A stretch of 64,000 nucleotides of DNA, from NCBI GenBank assembly GCA_039819785.1, contig JBCBRH010000002.1, positions 62,001-126,000 of the forward strand, written 5' to 3'. How positions within the stretch are numbered: position 1 is the first letter of the stretch; each line of letters begins with the position of its first letter. A program made the translations under genes and the position numbers. Positions 1 through 8,466 of the stretch are shown piece by piece. Source of the stretch: JBCBRD01 sp039819785 (GTDB lineage: Bacteria > Pseudomonadota > Alphaproteobacteria > Rhizobiales > Hyphomicrobiaceae). The notes beneath the pieces are model-generated. The model saw nothing but the letters and a program-made list of their open reading frames with translations. It searched no databases and was not told where the DNA came from.

Positions 1-131
1 AAGAGATGAATGCGCTGTTGCGCGAGATGGAAGCGACGCCGCTTTCGGGGCAATGCAACCATGGCCGGCCGACATACGTGGAGCTGAAGCTGAAGGATAT
101 CGAACGGCTGTTCGGGCGAACCGGCTCATAA
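1..131 (+). CDS. mutL: DNA mismatch repair protein MutL, C-terminal end (partial)
   Basis: Only the last 42 or so codons are in the window; the frame enters at base 3 and ends at TAA 129-131. The peptide contains GQCNHGRPTYVEL, the conserved motif of the MutL C-terminal dimerisation domain, and ends in LFGRTGS. MutL couples MutS mismatch recognition to strand removal. The rest of the gene lies before base 1. The call rests on this motif alone, but it is very characteristic. Confidence 0.88.
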   Translation, partial: EMNALLREMEATPLSGQCNHGRPTYVELKLKDIERLFGRTGS

Positions 132-150
132 CGTGAGTGCTTCGCCCCTT

Positions 151-249
151 AGAGCCGGCTTTGCCTGGACCAGCAAAGCCGGCACTAAGCTAATGATCTA
201 GAGCATGTTCCGGGCGGAGAACCGTGTACACTTTTCCTGAACATGCTCA
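151..249. repeat. Dispersed palindromic element, copy 1
   Basis: This is the first of three related copies of about 100 bp. Each copy has two inverted-repeat modules. The left module pairs 154-163 with 174-183, and the right module pairs GAGCATGTTC (201-210) with GAACATGCTC (239-248). It lies directly behind mutL and is followed head to tail by copy 2. Shared sequence with the other copies includes the ACACTTTTCCTGA core. It is non-coding and resembles the intergenic palindromic repeats common in Rhizobiales genomes. Confidence 0.75.
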
Positions 250-352
250 AGAGACTGTTTGCTTTTCGAGGACTCGCAAAACAGGCTCGAAGCTTATGAT
301 TTGGAGCATGTTCCTGGCGGAAAACCGCATACACTTTTCCTGAGCATGCTCT
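250..352. repeat. Dispersed palindromic element, copy 2 (tandem to copy 1)
   Basis: This is the same two-module arrangement as copy 1, in the same orientation and directly abutting it. The left module starts AGAGACTGTTTGCTTTTCG and closes with AACAGGCTC. The right module pairs 304-313 with 342-351. The left module is much closer to copy 3 at 44.3 kb than to copy 1, so this is probably not a recent local duplication of copy 1. Confidence 0.75.
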
Positions 353-390
353 GGGGGGCGAAGCAGCTATTGATGCCCTCGGAACGTCCA

Positions 391-1527
391 TCAAAACGCG
401 TATTGCCACCCGGCTGTCAGCGTCCAGTCGGTTTCCATTTGCGGGCCGTTGAGGTCTTGGTAGACCGGCACGCCGGCTTCAATTGCGAAGCGATGCCCCT
501 TCATCGGGCCTGACGTCACGACTGTGTTGATGCCGCCGAACAGTTCCAGTTTTTCGCCGCCGTAAAAGTCAGGGTTGGCGGTCTGGACCGGTGCGGCAAT
601 GAGCGGGTCAGATCCGTCGATGTCACCTTGCGCTGTGTAAGCGGACCGGAACGATGCGGATATCCAAGGTGCAAACTGATACGCGACCCAGCTTGTCAAT
701 TTGATCTTATCGCCGAAGCTATAGCCTTCGTCGTTTTCGCTTTCGAGGCGGATTTCACCCATGATCTGGCTGCCCCAGGAAATGTCGCCCATGCGGCCCG
801 TATAGGTCAGGCCGGGGTGGAGGTCCCAGGTGCCTGTGCCGTTCTGCATGGAATATGGCAGGCGGAGTGTTGGCCGCGTTCCCATGGGCGTGAGGACCTG
901 GCCTTGTTCCTCGATTGATCCCGTGGGGGCTGAGAGTGACAGGTTAGCGTGAAGGTGGTGAACGTTGTCATCATACAGCCGGAAGAGACCGCCGAATTTA
1001 AAGTCGCCAATGCCTTCGGACTTTGTCGTGAAGGTGCCAAGGCGATTAGTACCGGCCATGCCTCGGAACGTGACGTGGTCCATCTCCTTGCGCACGATGG
1101 GTAGCATGGCCATCAAGGTGATGTTGTCGGTTGGCGCGTACATCGCGCCCAGCATGTGCATTTCCATCGTCATGTTTGTGGGGACGACGCGCAGTAAAGG
1201 TGGTCCGGGGTTCACGTTGGGCACTGACGTGACGATCTGTTCCGGAGTGACGCTGTCGGTGCCGATGCGGCTGCCGTCCATTTCCATGCGCATGTAGCGA
1301 TAGGACAGCATCCATTCGCCTTTTTTGTGCATGTGTTCGCCCATCACTCCGATGGGGGCATGGCCATCGGCACGTGGACCGCCATGGTGGTTATGGCCAC
1401 CGCCTGAAATCGAAAAGCCCGGTGGTATGTCATCGGCGTGGGACAGCGTCGGACTGAGCGCAAGGGAAAGTGCGGGTGCAGCCAGCAGGGCGGCGAGATG
1501 TTTTCTAAAGATCATCGGAAAATCCAT
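391..1527 (-). CDS. Outer-membrane transporter-like protein (meta-pathway phenol-degradation family), Met/His-rich
   Basis: The 378-residue protein begins with a signal peptide (a K/R stretch, a hydrophobic core, then LSHADD). The start at 1527 is preferred over the longer frame because it places the signal peptide at the N-terminus; ATG 1515 is a possible alternative. The mature N-terminus is rich in His and Met (SGGGHNHHGG, GEHMHKKG, MRMEMDG, NMTMEMHML). The rest alternates aromatic and polar residues in a beta-barrel pattern and ends in WQYAF, a typical outer-membrane C-terminal signature. Such proteins are often annotated as PF13557-type transporters or copper-resistance-related. It lies 86 bp downstream of a DUF2946-like gene on the same strand, and the pair may be one transcript. 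A role in copper or another soft metal is an inference from composition and neighbour. Confidence 0.6.
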   Translation of the reverse strand: MDFPMIFRKHLAALLAAPALSLALSPTLSHADDIPPGFSISGGGHNHHGGPRADGHAPIGVMGEHMHKKGEWMLSYRYMRMEMDGSRIGTDSVTPEQIVTSVPNVNPGPPLLRVVPTNMTMEMHMLGAMYAPTDNITLMAMLPIVRKEMDHVTFRGMAGTNRLGTFTTKSEGIGDFKFGGLFRLYDDNVHHLHANLSLSAPTGSIEEQGQVLTPMGTRPTLRLPYSMQNGTGTWDLHPGLTYTGRMGDISWGSQIMGEIRLESENDEGYSFGDKIKLTSWVAYQFAPWISASFRSAYTAQGDIDGSDPLIAAPVQTANPDFYGGEKLELFGGINTVVTSGPMKGHRFAIEAGVPVYQDLNGPQMETDWTLTAGWQYAF

Positions 1528-1613
1528 ACGTGTGGGTTCACGAATGCTGGCAACGCCTTTGCGCGTCACGCGTCGATGGAACGCAGACGGAGAAAGAAAC
1601 GCCGACAGACTGT

Positions 1614-2078
1614 TTAAACGCGTGACGTATGGGGACTTGGTGGTGCGCGGGGCTGGGCAATTCTGCGCCGTGGGCTTTCGTGGCGATACCGGACATGGTG
1701 CCGGGCATGGAAGATCGGCTGGATCAACGGTGCCCAGATCGCACCGTTGGATGACGATGCTGGGAGTTTTGCGATGAGTGTTAGGCAAAATGGGCAGAAG
1801 TGGGGGGCACCACTTGCATGCCCGGTTTCATGCGATTGAGACGTCTTTGACTTGTCCGCTTGTGGGTCGAGACCCAGATCGGCTGCCGGTATCGTCATCG
1901 TGCCGTGGGTAGAGCACAGCACCGTGGTCAGTGGTGTACCGTCAGCGGTGAGTGTCTGTTGCGCGTGAGCGGTCGTTGGCGCTGGCGTGAGCGGCGCGAA
2001 GACAGCCAGAAGCATCACGCGAAGGAAGAGGCTCGCGATCGCCAGGCGTCCTATGTGCCGTTTTGTTGACCTGCGCAT
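1614..2078 (-). CDS. Secreted or membrane-anchored small protein, DUF2946-like
   Basis: About 154 residues. The start at 2078 (MRRSTKRHIGRL) is chosen because a positively charged segment followed by a hydrophobic stretch (LAIASLFLRVMLLAVFAP) then lies at the N-terminus. The middle carries VLCSTHGT and, after a polar spacer, HFCPFCLTL, a Cys...CxxC arrangement with nearby His that resembles DUF2946. The function of that family is not settled; its genes often sit near copper or TonB-linked genes. The C-terminus is basic and proline-rich and looks unstructured. It is followed by the Met/His-rich outer-membrane gene. The family call is tentative. Confidence 0.5.
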   Translation of the reverse strand: MRRSTKRHIGRLAIASLFLRVMLLAVFAPLTPAPTTAHAQQTLTADGTPLTTVLCSTHGTMTIPAADLGLDPQADKSKTSQSHETGHASGAPHFCPFCLTLIAKLPASSSNGAIWAPLIQPIFHARHHVRYRHESPRRRIAQPRAPPSPHTSRV

Positions 2079-2207
2079 CGGGCGTGTGACCTTAGCTCCC
2101 CGTCGTTGAAGGACATTGCGGTGAATGCGCAGTCTAGTCCGGTTCTTCGGCAACATGTGTGTTTCGGGGGACACGCGCTCGAAGAAACGCTTGATTTGAT
2201 TGTATTC

Positions 2208-3185
2208 TCAACGGCTTCGGGCGCGGATGATGATGATGACGCCGACGAGGCCGAGGATTGCTGGTGGGACAAGCCAAAGCGGGAAGTCCGGTGCAATCAT
2301 CGCCCCTAGTGAGACCGCGATCAGCTGCAGCGTAAGCGTCGTGAAGGGCGTGAAGGCCGTCATGGCGATGAAACCCTCGGTTGAGATTTTCACGACCGAT
2401 GAAAATGTCAGGTAGTTCATCGCGAACAGGATGGGTGCGCCCAGAACGATCGCGAGAATGATTGTTGCCGGGTTCAGGACGTCCGCGACATTGGGTGCAA
2501 GGCCGCCCTCGGATAATGCGCCGGTCTCAACGGCTATGATAACGGGAATGAGCGCCATGACACCGACGGCACCCGTGGTCAAAACAACCAAGCCTGTGAC
2601 CCTTAGTTTTTCCTTGATAGTATCGGCGGCCTGGTTCCAGGGGTGGAATTCGCTGGCGAAGGTTTTGGTTGCTACAATGAGTGCGCAGATCGAAGTAAGC
2701 GCGATGGCTGATCCGATGTTGGCATCGGAAACACCGAGGAACACAGGCAGGACGCTCGCGATGACGATGGCGCTGCCGATGAGTGTCAGGCGGTTGATGG
2801 ACCGTGCCATCACCACGCTTCCCATGATGATGGAGACCGGCACGGCAAACCGCATCAGCAGGCTGGCTTCAGTGGGCGTGGTGGCGGCTATGAGGAGGTA
2901 GTAAAATATCTCCATGGCAATGGTCGCGATGCCAAAGATCCAGCTTTGAGGTGCTGCGATCACAGCGCGCCAGTCTTTGCCCAAACCTGACACGAGGAGC
3001 ATGCCCAAAGCGGCAAAGGTCGTGGCGTACAAGACAAAGACGACCACGTGTGCACCAGCCTGCTCGGCAACGCCATAAACGATGTTGAGCGTTGAAATGG
3101 CGAGCACGAATAACCCGGCTTCAATCCATCCAGATGTCTGTGTCTGCTTCGTGCCGATTGCGTCTTTCCGGTCGGGGTGTGTCAC
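2208..3185 (-). CDS. EamA/DMT-superfamily transporter
   Basis: A 325-residue protein with about ten hydrophobic segments and little else, the layout of drug/metabolite (DMT, EamA) exporters with two five-helix halves. The central loop (about residues 175-205) is polar. The substrate cannot be told from sequence. The GTG start overlaps the rsmD stop by four bases, so translation is probably coupled to rsmD, although a functional link is not obvious. The last residues (RARSR) are basic, placing the C-terminus in the cytoplasm by the positive-inside rule. Confidence 0.8.
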   Translation of the reverse strand: MTHPDRKDAIGTKQTQTSGWIEAGLFVLAISTLNIVYGVAEQAGAHVVVFVLYATTFAALGMLLVSGLGKDWRAVIAAPQSWIFGIATIAMEIFYYLLIAATTPTEASLLMRFAVPVSIIMGSVVMARSINRLTLIGSAIVIASVLPVFLGVSDANIGSAIALTSICALIVATKTFASEFHPWNQAADTIKEKLRVTGLVVLTTGAVGVMALIPVIIAVETGALSEGGLAPNVADVLNPATIILAIVLGAPILFAMNYLTFSSVVKISTEGFIAMTAFTPFTTLTLQLIAVSLGAMIAPDFPLWLVPPAILGLVGVIIIIRARSR

Positions 3186-3754
3186 GTTGCGATGTCCGTT
3201 TGAAAGCGCAGGAGGTGAAGGGTTGCTTCGCCATAGGTTCGGGCATCGAATTCGTCATAGCCTGCGGGAAATGTGATGGTGTTGCCACTGCGCTCTTCGA
3301 GGACGACGAGCGCATCGGGTGTCAACCAGTTCCCGTCGCGCAAGGCGATGAGCGCGCGTTCGCCCAGGCCCTTGTCGTAGGGTGGGTCCAGGAACGCGAT
3401 GCTGACCCGGTCGCGGGGGAGTGCCGGACCAAGCTTGGTGGCGTCACGTCGCATGAGGCGGGCCTGGCCTTCGAGTTTGAGATTTTCGATGTTCGTGCGG
3501 ATCAGGCCACGGGCCTGCGTTGAATGGTCGACGAAGATGGCATGTGCCGCGCCACGTGAAAGGGCTTCGAACCCGAGCGCACCGGTTCCTGCAAACAGAT
3601 CGATGACGTGCGCGCCGTGCAGGGGCGGGCCGTTCTGGTTGTTGAGGATGATGTTGAAGAGCGCTTCACGCACGCGGTCTGATGTCGGGCGGATCGCGTC
3701 CGACTTTGGCGTGGCGAGCGGACGACCACGGAAGTCTCCACCGGTGATGCGCAT
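3182..3754 (-). CDS. rsmD: 16S rRNA (guanine(966)-N(2))-methyltransferase RsmD
   Basis: A 190-residue class I SAM methyltransferase. It begins MRITGGDFRGR, typical of RsmD, then RPTSDRVREALFN, the SAM-binding DLFAGTGALGFEALSRGA, and the catalytic motif FLDPPYDKG. RsmD methylates G966 of 16S rRNA during 30S assembly. Its ATG overlaps the TAA of rluB by one base (TAATG), and its stop overlaps the EamA gene by four bases, so rluB-rsmD-EamA reads as one operon. The rluB-rsmD pairing is common in alphaproteobacteria. Confidence 0.93.
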   Translation of the reverse strand: MRITGGDFRGRPLATPKSDAIRPTSDRVREALFNIILNNQNGPPLHGAHVIDLFAGTGALGFEALSRGAAHAIFVDHSTQARGLIRTNIENLKLEGQARLMRRDATKLGPALPRDRVSIAFLDPPYDKGLGERALIALRDGNWLTPDALVVLEERSGNTITFPAGYDEFDARTYGEATLHLLRFQTDIAT

Positions 3755-5169
3755 TAGCGGTCGGCTTTCGGCCCAGAGTTGTGCGGCGCCGGTTTGCGGC
3801 GCGATGGCGTCTTCTGGCCTAAGGGTTTGCTGCTAGTGGCTTTACGAGACGCCGGTTTGCGGTTGTCCGACTTGCGGGGCGAGGGCCGTTGCCATGGACG
3901 TTGAGCTGCCTGTTCGCTCACGTCTTCGTCGTCTTCGGAAAGTCCGAACGATTTGGCTGTCCGGGTCCCCAGTTGGTCGATAAGGGTTTTGCGGCGCACA
4001 TGTTCGACCTGACCAGGGGGCAAATCATGGAGTTGGAAGGGGCCGTAAGATACGCGGATCAGGCGGTTCACTTCCAATTTGAGATGGGCGAGAACTTTAC
4101 GGACCTCGCGGTTCTTGCCTTCGCGCAGACCGACGTTCAACCATTGATTGGCACCCGATGCGGTGTCGACAGTTGCTTCGACGGGGCCGTAGTTGATGCC
4201 GTCCACCGTGATGCCTTCCTTGAGGGCGTTGAGTTCGGTCTGGCCGATGCGGCCGCGCGCGCGGACACGGTAGCGGCGCATCCAACCCGTAGCGGGCAGT
4301 TCCAAATGGCGCGCCAACTCGCCGTCATTCGTCAAGAGCAACAGACCTTCGGTGTTGTAGTCCAGGCGTCCGATTGCGATCACGCGCGGCAGGTCCGCCG
4401 GCAGGTTCGCGAACACAGTGGGGCGGCCTTCAGGATCATAGGCCGTTGTGACCGTGCCACGCTCCTTATGCAGCCGCCAGAGACGCGGTGGCTCGGCTGC
4501 AGGGAGAGGTTCATTGTCGACAAGGATGCGATCCTTGGGGCCGACTTCCAGCGCAGCAGACGTCAGGACCTTCCCGTTGACGCGGACACGGCCTTCATCG
4601 ATCCACCGTTCGGCATCGCGGCGCGAGCACAGCCCCGCGCGGGCGATCGCCTTGGCGATCCGCATCGGTGTTGTGACCGATGGCCCGGTCTTGTGTGTTG
4701 CTGTGCGGGCGGTGAATTTTTGCGGACCGGTTGCGGTGGGGGCGCGGGGGCGACGGCGGGCTGGCTTGTTGGATGGTTTACTGGTTCCGGTGGTCGCAGC
4801 GCCTGCATGGCTCGACGTTGCGGCCCGCGCGGCGGCTCGTGCAATCACGGACTTCTTGGTTGCCGAGGCACCGCGTTTTTTGAATTGTGGTCCGCTGTTG
4901 CGCTGTACACTTTTCGTAGCGCCGGTGGCGGTGTCTCTGGAGGTGCCGCCGCCGGTGTCCCTGGCGGACTTCGATCGTTGGTCGCCTCGCTCGCCTGAGC
5001 GTTTCGCAGACGGTCTGGTTCCGGCCCCAGCAGCGGTTTTGGTTCGCGGATCAGCCGCGTTTCCCGCCTCTCCTCGCTTGCTGGACCGTGGTGCCCGGCC
5101 AACGGGATTTGGCTTGGCATCCGCGTGTTGGCGGCGGCTTGCGTAGGTGACGCGGGGTTTGCGTGGCAT
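3754..5169 (-). CDS. rluB: 23S rRNA pseudouridine synthase, RluB/RsuA family, with long basic N-terminal tail
   Basis: The core is a standard RsuA/RluB enzyme. An S4 RNA-binding domain (RIAKAIARAGLCSRRDAERW) is followed by the catalytic domain with GRLDYNTEGLLLLTNDGE, whose Asp is the nucleophile, and the family motif EGKNREVRKVL. It converts a uridine of 23S rRNA (U2605 for RluB) to pseudouridine. Ahead of the S4 domain lie about 165 residues of low-complexity sequence rich in K, R, A, S, T and G, and a shorter tail of the same kind ends the protein; both look disordered and nucleic-acid binding. ATG 5169 (MPRKPRVTY) is taken as the start (471 residues); the frame is open to 5286. First gene of the rluB-rsmD-EamA run, divergent from tadA. 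Confidence 0.88.
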   Translation of the reverse strand: MPRKPRVTYASRRQHADAKPNPVGRAPRSSKRGEAGNAADPRTKTAAGAGTRPSAKRSGERGDQRSKSARDTGGGTSRDTATGATKSVQRNSGPQFKKRGASATKKSVIARAAARAATSSHAGAATTGTSKPSNKPARRRPRAPTATGPQKFTARTATHKTGPSVTTPMRIAKAIARAGLCSRRDAERWIDEGRVRVNGKVLTSAALEVGPKDRILVDNEPLPAAEPPRLWRLHKERGTVTTAYDPEGRPTVFANLPADLPRVIAIGRLDYNTEGLLLLTNDGELARHLELPATGWMRRYRVRARGRIGQTELNALKEGITVDGINYGPVEATVDTASGANQWLNVGLREGKNREVRKVLAHLKLEVNRLIRVSYGPFQLHDLPPGQVEHVRRKTLIDQLGTRTAKSFGLSEDDEDVSEQAAQRPWQRPSPRKSDNRKPASRKATSSKPLGQKTPSRRKPAPHNSGPKADR

Positions 5170-5351
5170 GTGTTCGCTCGATAATCGGTTCGCCCGGTGG
5201 CCGGAGATGGTGTTCACCGGTGCCCAAGGTGTCATGCTGCTTCGGTTTTGGTTGCCGTGTTTTTGGCTGCATCGATTTGGCTGCATGGCACTTGGGGGAC
5301 TGGTTATGGCATTCTACCGGGCTGAGGACCACAGCGGTGAGAGGTGTTGCG

Positions 5352-5798
5352 GTGAAATCGTCGTTTATGGCACTGGCATTGGATGAGGCGCGGGCTGCCG
5401 CTCAGCGCGGTGAAGTGCCTGTCGGGGCGGTGATCGTGTCGCCTGATCACGCCATTGTGGCGCGGGCCGGGAACCGGACACGGGGGCAGAGTGACCCAAC
5501 TGCGCATGCCGAGGTGGTGGCCATTCGCGAAGCGTGTGCCGCGCTCGGGCATGAGCGGCTGGTGGATCATGACCTCTATGTGACGTTGGAGCCTTGTGCC
5601 ATGTGCGCGGCTGCGATTTCGTTTGCGCGGATCAGGCGGCTTTATATCGGGGCGGACGATCCCAAAGGTGGTGGGGTGTTGAACGGACCGCGGTTTTTTT
5701 CGCAACCCACATGCCACCATACGCCAGATGTTTATGACGGGCTATGCGAAGACGAAGCTGGCGCGCTGTTGAAGTCGTTTTTTGCTGCAAGGCGCTAA
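5352..5798 (+). CDS. tadA: tRNA-specific adenosine deaminase TadA
   Basis: A 148-residue zinc-dependent deaminase that converts the wobble adenosine of tRNA-Arg(ACG) to inosine. The zinc ligands and catalytic residues are visible: HAE at residues 52-54 and PCAMC at 81-85. The GTG at 5352 is preferred because GAGG at 5341-5344 is well spaced and the length then matches the family; the frame is open further upstream. The divergent neighbour is rluB, another RNA-modification gene, about 180 bp away. Confidence 0.93.
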   Translation: MKSSFMALALDEARAAAQRGEVPVGAVIVSPDHAIVARAGNRTRGQSDPTAHAEVVAIREACAALGHERLVDHDLYVTLEPCAMCAAAISFARIRRLYIGADDPKGGGVLNGPRFFSQPTCHHTPDVYDGLCEDEAGALLKSFFAARR

Positions 5799-5911
5799 GG
5801 ATTTGCGTTCGGTTGATTTCTGAGGCGGCCGTTTTTGCCATGTCGGTGCGTGCCGATCGATTGGGATGAGGCGGACCTGTTGCGATGGCAGAAGGTTCGA
5901 CACAGGGGGCG

Positions 5912-6967
5912 TCAGCCGCCGGTTGTTTCCTTGCCCATGATCCGGTCTGCCAGACGCGGGCGTTTTTGCGGCTCTGATTTTCTAATGGACCGGGTTTGGC
6001 TCGGTGGCAGTGTGGGCGTGGTGCTAACGGGCTCATCCAACGTGGGTAGCGTCTCAGCCGACAAGATGCGGGAAAGCTTGTAGTGCAACTCCTCCTTGGC
6101 GGGGGCTGCCGCTTCGAGAACGGCTGACAGTTTGTGGAACTCCAGCACATGGAATTTGCCGACGTCGACTTCCACAAACACATCAGGTGTGTGCCATTTG
6201 AGCTTTTCGCGGACGATCGTTTTCTGCACCATTTGGGCGCTGCCCACGATGGCTTCAAATGCCGTCGGAGATTTTCTGTCTCCGGGAAGCTGACCGGCCC
6301 CCGACACGTCGATGGCGACGGTGATGTCGCAGTCGTGTGAGATGACATCGAAGGGCAGTGGATTGACGAACCCGCCGTCCATGAGCGCAACGGGGCCTTT
6401 GATTTCATCATCGGCCTCGACAGGGGCAAACAGGGCTGGCAGGGCCATGGAGGCTGCAATGGCTGGTTGCAGTGGACCAGCGTCAAATACCATCTGATCT
6501 TGAGTGTAGAAATCCGAGGCGACGAGGCGCAGCGGTATCTTCAGGTCTTCGAAATCGCCGGCGACACGCGTTGGCATAACAAGGGCGAGAAGGGCTTCTG
6601 GGTTCAAAAGCGCGGACTTGAGTTGGAATATGCTTAACACGCGCTGGATGGGTTGGTTCCGGGCAGCAAAGATCTGCCGCAACATATCCGTGCGCCGGGA
6701 CAGCATTTCTTCCGTGTGCGCACGGATTTGGCTGGCTGACATACCGGAAGCGTAGGCTGCGCCGAAGATCGCACCGATCGAAGTGCCTGCGATAATGTGC
6801 GGTTTAAGGCCCAATTCATCGAAGACTTCGAGGGCCAGGATGTGCGCAAGTCCGCGTGCGCCGCCGCCGCCGAGGGCTAAGCCAATGCGGGGCCTTTTGA
6901 CGGGCAATTGGGCAGGTGGAGCGCCATCAGTGGTGCTCAAGACGTGTGGTTTTTGATCATCCGACAT
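5912..6967 (-). CDS. Patatin-like phospholipase (RssA/NTE type)
   Basis: A 351-residue patatin-fold protein. The oxyanion-hole motif GGGGARG lies near residue 33, the nucleophile elbow GTSIG near residue 61, and the catalytic Asp in DGGFVNPLP. Patatin-like enzymes hydrolyse acyl ester bonds of phospholipids through a Ser-Asp dyad. The C-terminal 60 residues are proline-rich and basic with no clear domain. No signal peptide is seen, so it is probably cytoplasmic or membrane-peripheral. The upstream ribosome-binding site is weak. The substrate is unknown. Confidence 0.85.
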   Translation of the reverse strand: MSDDQKPHVLSTTDGAPPAQLPVKRPRIGLALGGGGARGLAHILALEVFDELGLKPHIIAGTSIGAIFGAAYASGMSASQIRAHTEEMLSRRTDMLRQIFAARNQPIQRVLSIFQLKSALLNPEALLALVMPTRVAGDFEDLKIPLRLVASDFYTQDQMVFDAGPLQPAIAASMALPALFAPVEADDEIKGPVALMDGGFVNPLPFDVISHDCDITVAIDVSGAGQLPGDRKSPTAFEAIVGSAQMVQKTIVREKLKWHTPDVFVEVDVGKFHVLEFHKLSAVLEAAAPAKEELHYKLSRILSAETLPTLDEPVSTTPTLPPSQTRSIRKSEPQKRPRLADRIMGKETTGG

Positions 6968-7187
6968 GTGATTTCATCGCGATTAAGGGCGCATCAGCGT
7001 CAGGTTTAGCGTCAACGTGGGGCAGCAGCGCGGCAGGTTCAATCGAGACTTATAGCCGTGGACAATCAGCCGTGTTACGGACGGCAAAACCGGTGTGCTG
7101 CAGTGCACCTGGGCGTAACTGCTTTCCGGCCCATTGATGGGCCTGCTTAAGAGCCTGTCCGTTCAGGCTCATATTTGGAATCACGAC

Positions 7188-8222
7188 ATGCAACAGTTGA
7201 CCGACGAAGGCCTTCGGGTCGTGCAGGATGTGGCGCAGCGCCATGGGTTTTCCGTCGAGGCCGTAACGGTGATGCTGCAGGCGGTGTCTGCCGGTTTTGG
7301 AAATCAGGCCCAATTCAATCACTGGGAATTCGGCGGCATGGGGCAATGGTCGTCCGGCGGCATGGTGATGATCGGCGACATGTTCAACAACCAGCTCCAG
7401 GGTCGGGTCAGTTCGCTGTGTCAGGAGTTGTCCGGCATTGTGCAGAACCAGCAAATGTTCCAGGTGCCCGCGCAGACGCAGAGCCAGTCACAAAGCGGCG
7501 GCTACGGCGGGCAGGGTCAGATGCAGGGCGGTGGCGGCCAGATGCAGGGCGGCGGTGGATCGTTTCAGAGCCAGGGTGGTGGGTCATACCAGAGCCAGGG
7601 CGGGGGCGGGATGGGTGGCAGCGGCTCCAGCCTGTTCGTCTCCGGCACGGGGAATACCGACTGGTGGCCAGCGGACCTGGGGGCTGCTGGATCTGTCGGA
7701 GCGCAGAATAACCTTCGGTATGCCTACTTCCCGCGCGCTTGTCGGCTGGCCATTGATATCGGCGGACAGGTCACGGTTTATGATACCGGGCAACATCAGA
7801 TTGGCGGGTTTTCACAGCAGCAAAGTGGTGATCAGTCCTTGACGTTCACGAGCCAGTTCGGACTGGTTCGCGTCGCTGATTTGCCAATCGTCTCAGGTGT
7901 GACGTCTGCAGATGCCAGCGGGCAATCGTTGTGGATCCCGGTGGAGACCCCGGCCCCTCCTCAGCCTGCGCCCATCCCCGAGCCGGAGCCCGAACCTGTG
8001 ATTCAGCCGCAGTCGAATGGTCAGGTGACACCGTCTCAGCCGGTTGAACCTGAACCGATCGCCCAGCCGCCGTCCACTCCATCCGCGCCGTCTCCAATGC
8101 CGATTGCATCAAGTGATGAAATCTTCACGCTGATCGAAAAGTTGGCGGATCTGCGCGGTAAGGGCGTTTTGACTGACGCTGAATTTGAAACCAAGAAGGC
8201 TGAGCTTTTAGCCCGGCTGTAG
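7188..8222 (+). CDS. SHOCT-domain protein with Q/G-rich low-complexity middle
   Basis: About 344 residues, with four parts. Residues 1-90 form a mostly helical domain (LTDEGLRVVQDVAQRHGFS). Residues 94-150 are a low-complexity stretch of Gln, Gly and Ser with repeated GGGGQMQ and QSQGGG units. Residues 150-250 form a compact domain ending near SLTFTSQFGLVRV. After a Pro/Glu-rich linker (252-306), a SHOCT domain (IFTLIEKLADLRGKGVLTDA) ends the protein. SHOCT is a short helical module found at the ends of many unrelated proteins, often linked to oligomerisation. ATG 7188 has GGAA seven bases upstream; an earlier ATG at 7137 is in frame. The function is unknown. It stands alone between a patatin gene and the RTX gene. 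Confidence 0.75.
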   Translation: MQQLTDEGLRVVQDVAQRHGFSVEAVTVMLQAVSAGFGNQAQFNHWEFGGMGQWSSGGMVMIGDMFNNQLQGRVSSLCQELSGIVQNQQMFQVPAQTQSQSQSGGYGGQGQMQGGGGQMQGGGGSFQSQGGGSYQSQGGGGMGGSGSSLFVSGTGNTDWWPADLGAAGSVGAQNNLRYAYFPRACRLAIDIGGQVTVYDTGQHQIGGFSQQQSGDQSLTFTSQFGLVRVADLPIVSGVTSADASGQSLWIPVETPAPPQPAPIPEPEPEPVIQPQSNGQVTPSQPVEPEPIAQPPSTPSAPSPMPIASSDEIFTLIEKLADLRGKGVLTDAEFETKKAELLARL

Positions 8223-8346
8223 GCTCAAACGCGGCTGGAAGACCGGGACTGTGAGGCTCAGCGTGGTACGCCGACGGGCTCACCGAGGTGGCTGAGCCAG
8301 AGCGCCCAGGCGGCCTGTGCTTTGCGCTCTATAACTCTGGTTAACT

Positions 8347-8371
8347 GTTCAAATTCGATGGAAATTTGAAC
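8347..8371. promoter_or_regulatory. Perfect inverted repeat upstream of the RTX gene
   Basis: GTTCAAATT at 8347-8355 pairs perfectly with AATTTGAAC at 8363-8371 across seven bases, 95 bp before the RTX start. The AT-rich symmetric half-sites fit a regulator binding site, but a simple hairpin cannot be excluded. No T-run follows, so it is not an obvious terminator of the upstream gene. Confidence 0.35.
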
Positions 8372-8466
8372 CGGCTTTCGAACGTCTTTTTCAAACCTGA
8401 CTGTTACTTGTGGGGATCACGCGGGACCGCCCGCCCCACATTTTGTGTAACTCCAAGGCAATTGAT

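Noticed and set aside
3889..4998. Long open frame of 369 codons on the plus strand over rluB
   Set aside because: It is fully antisense to rluB, has no ribosome-binding site or family features, and arises from GC-rich codon bias.
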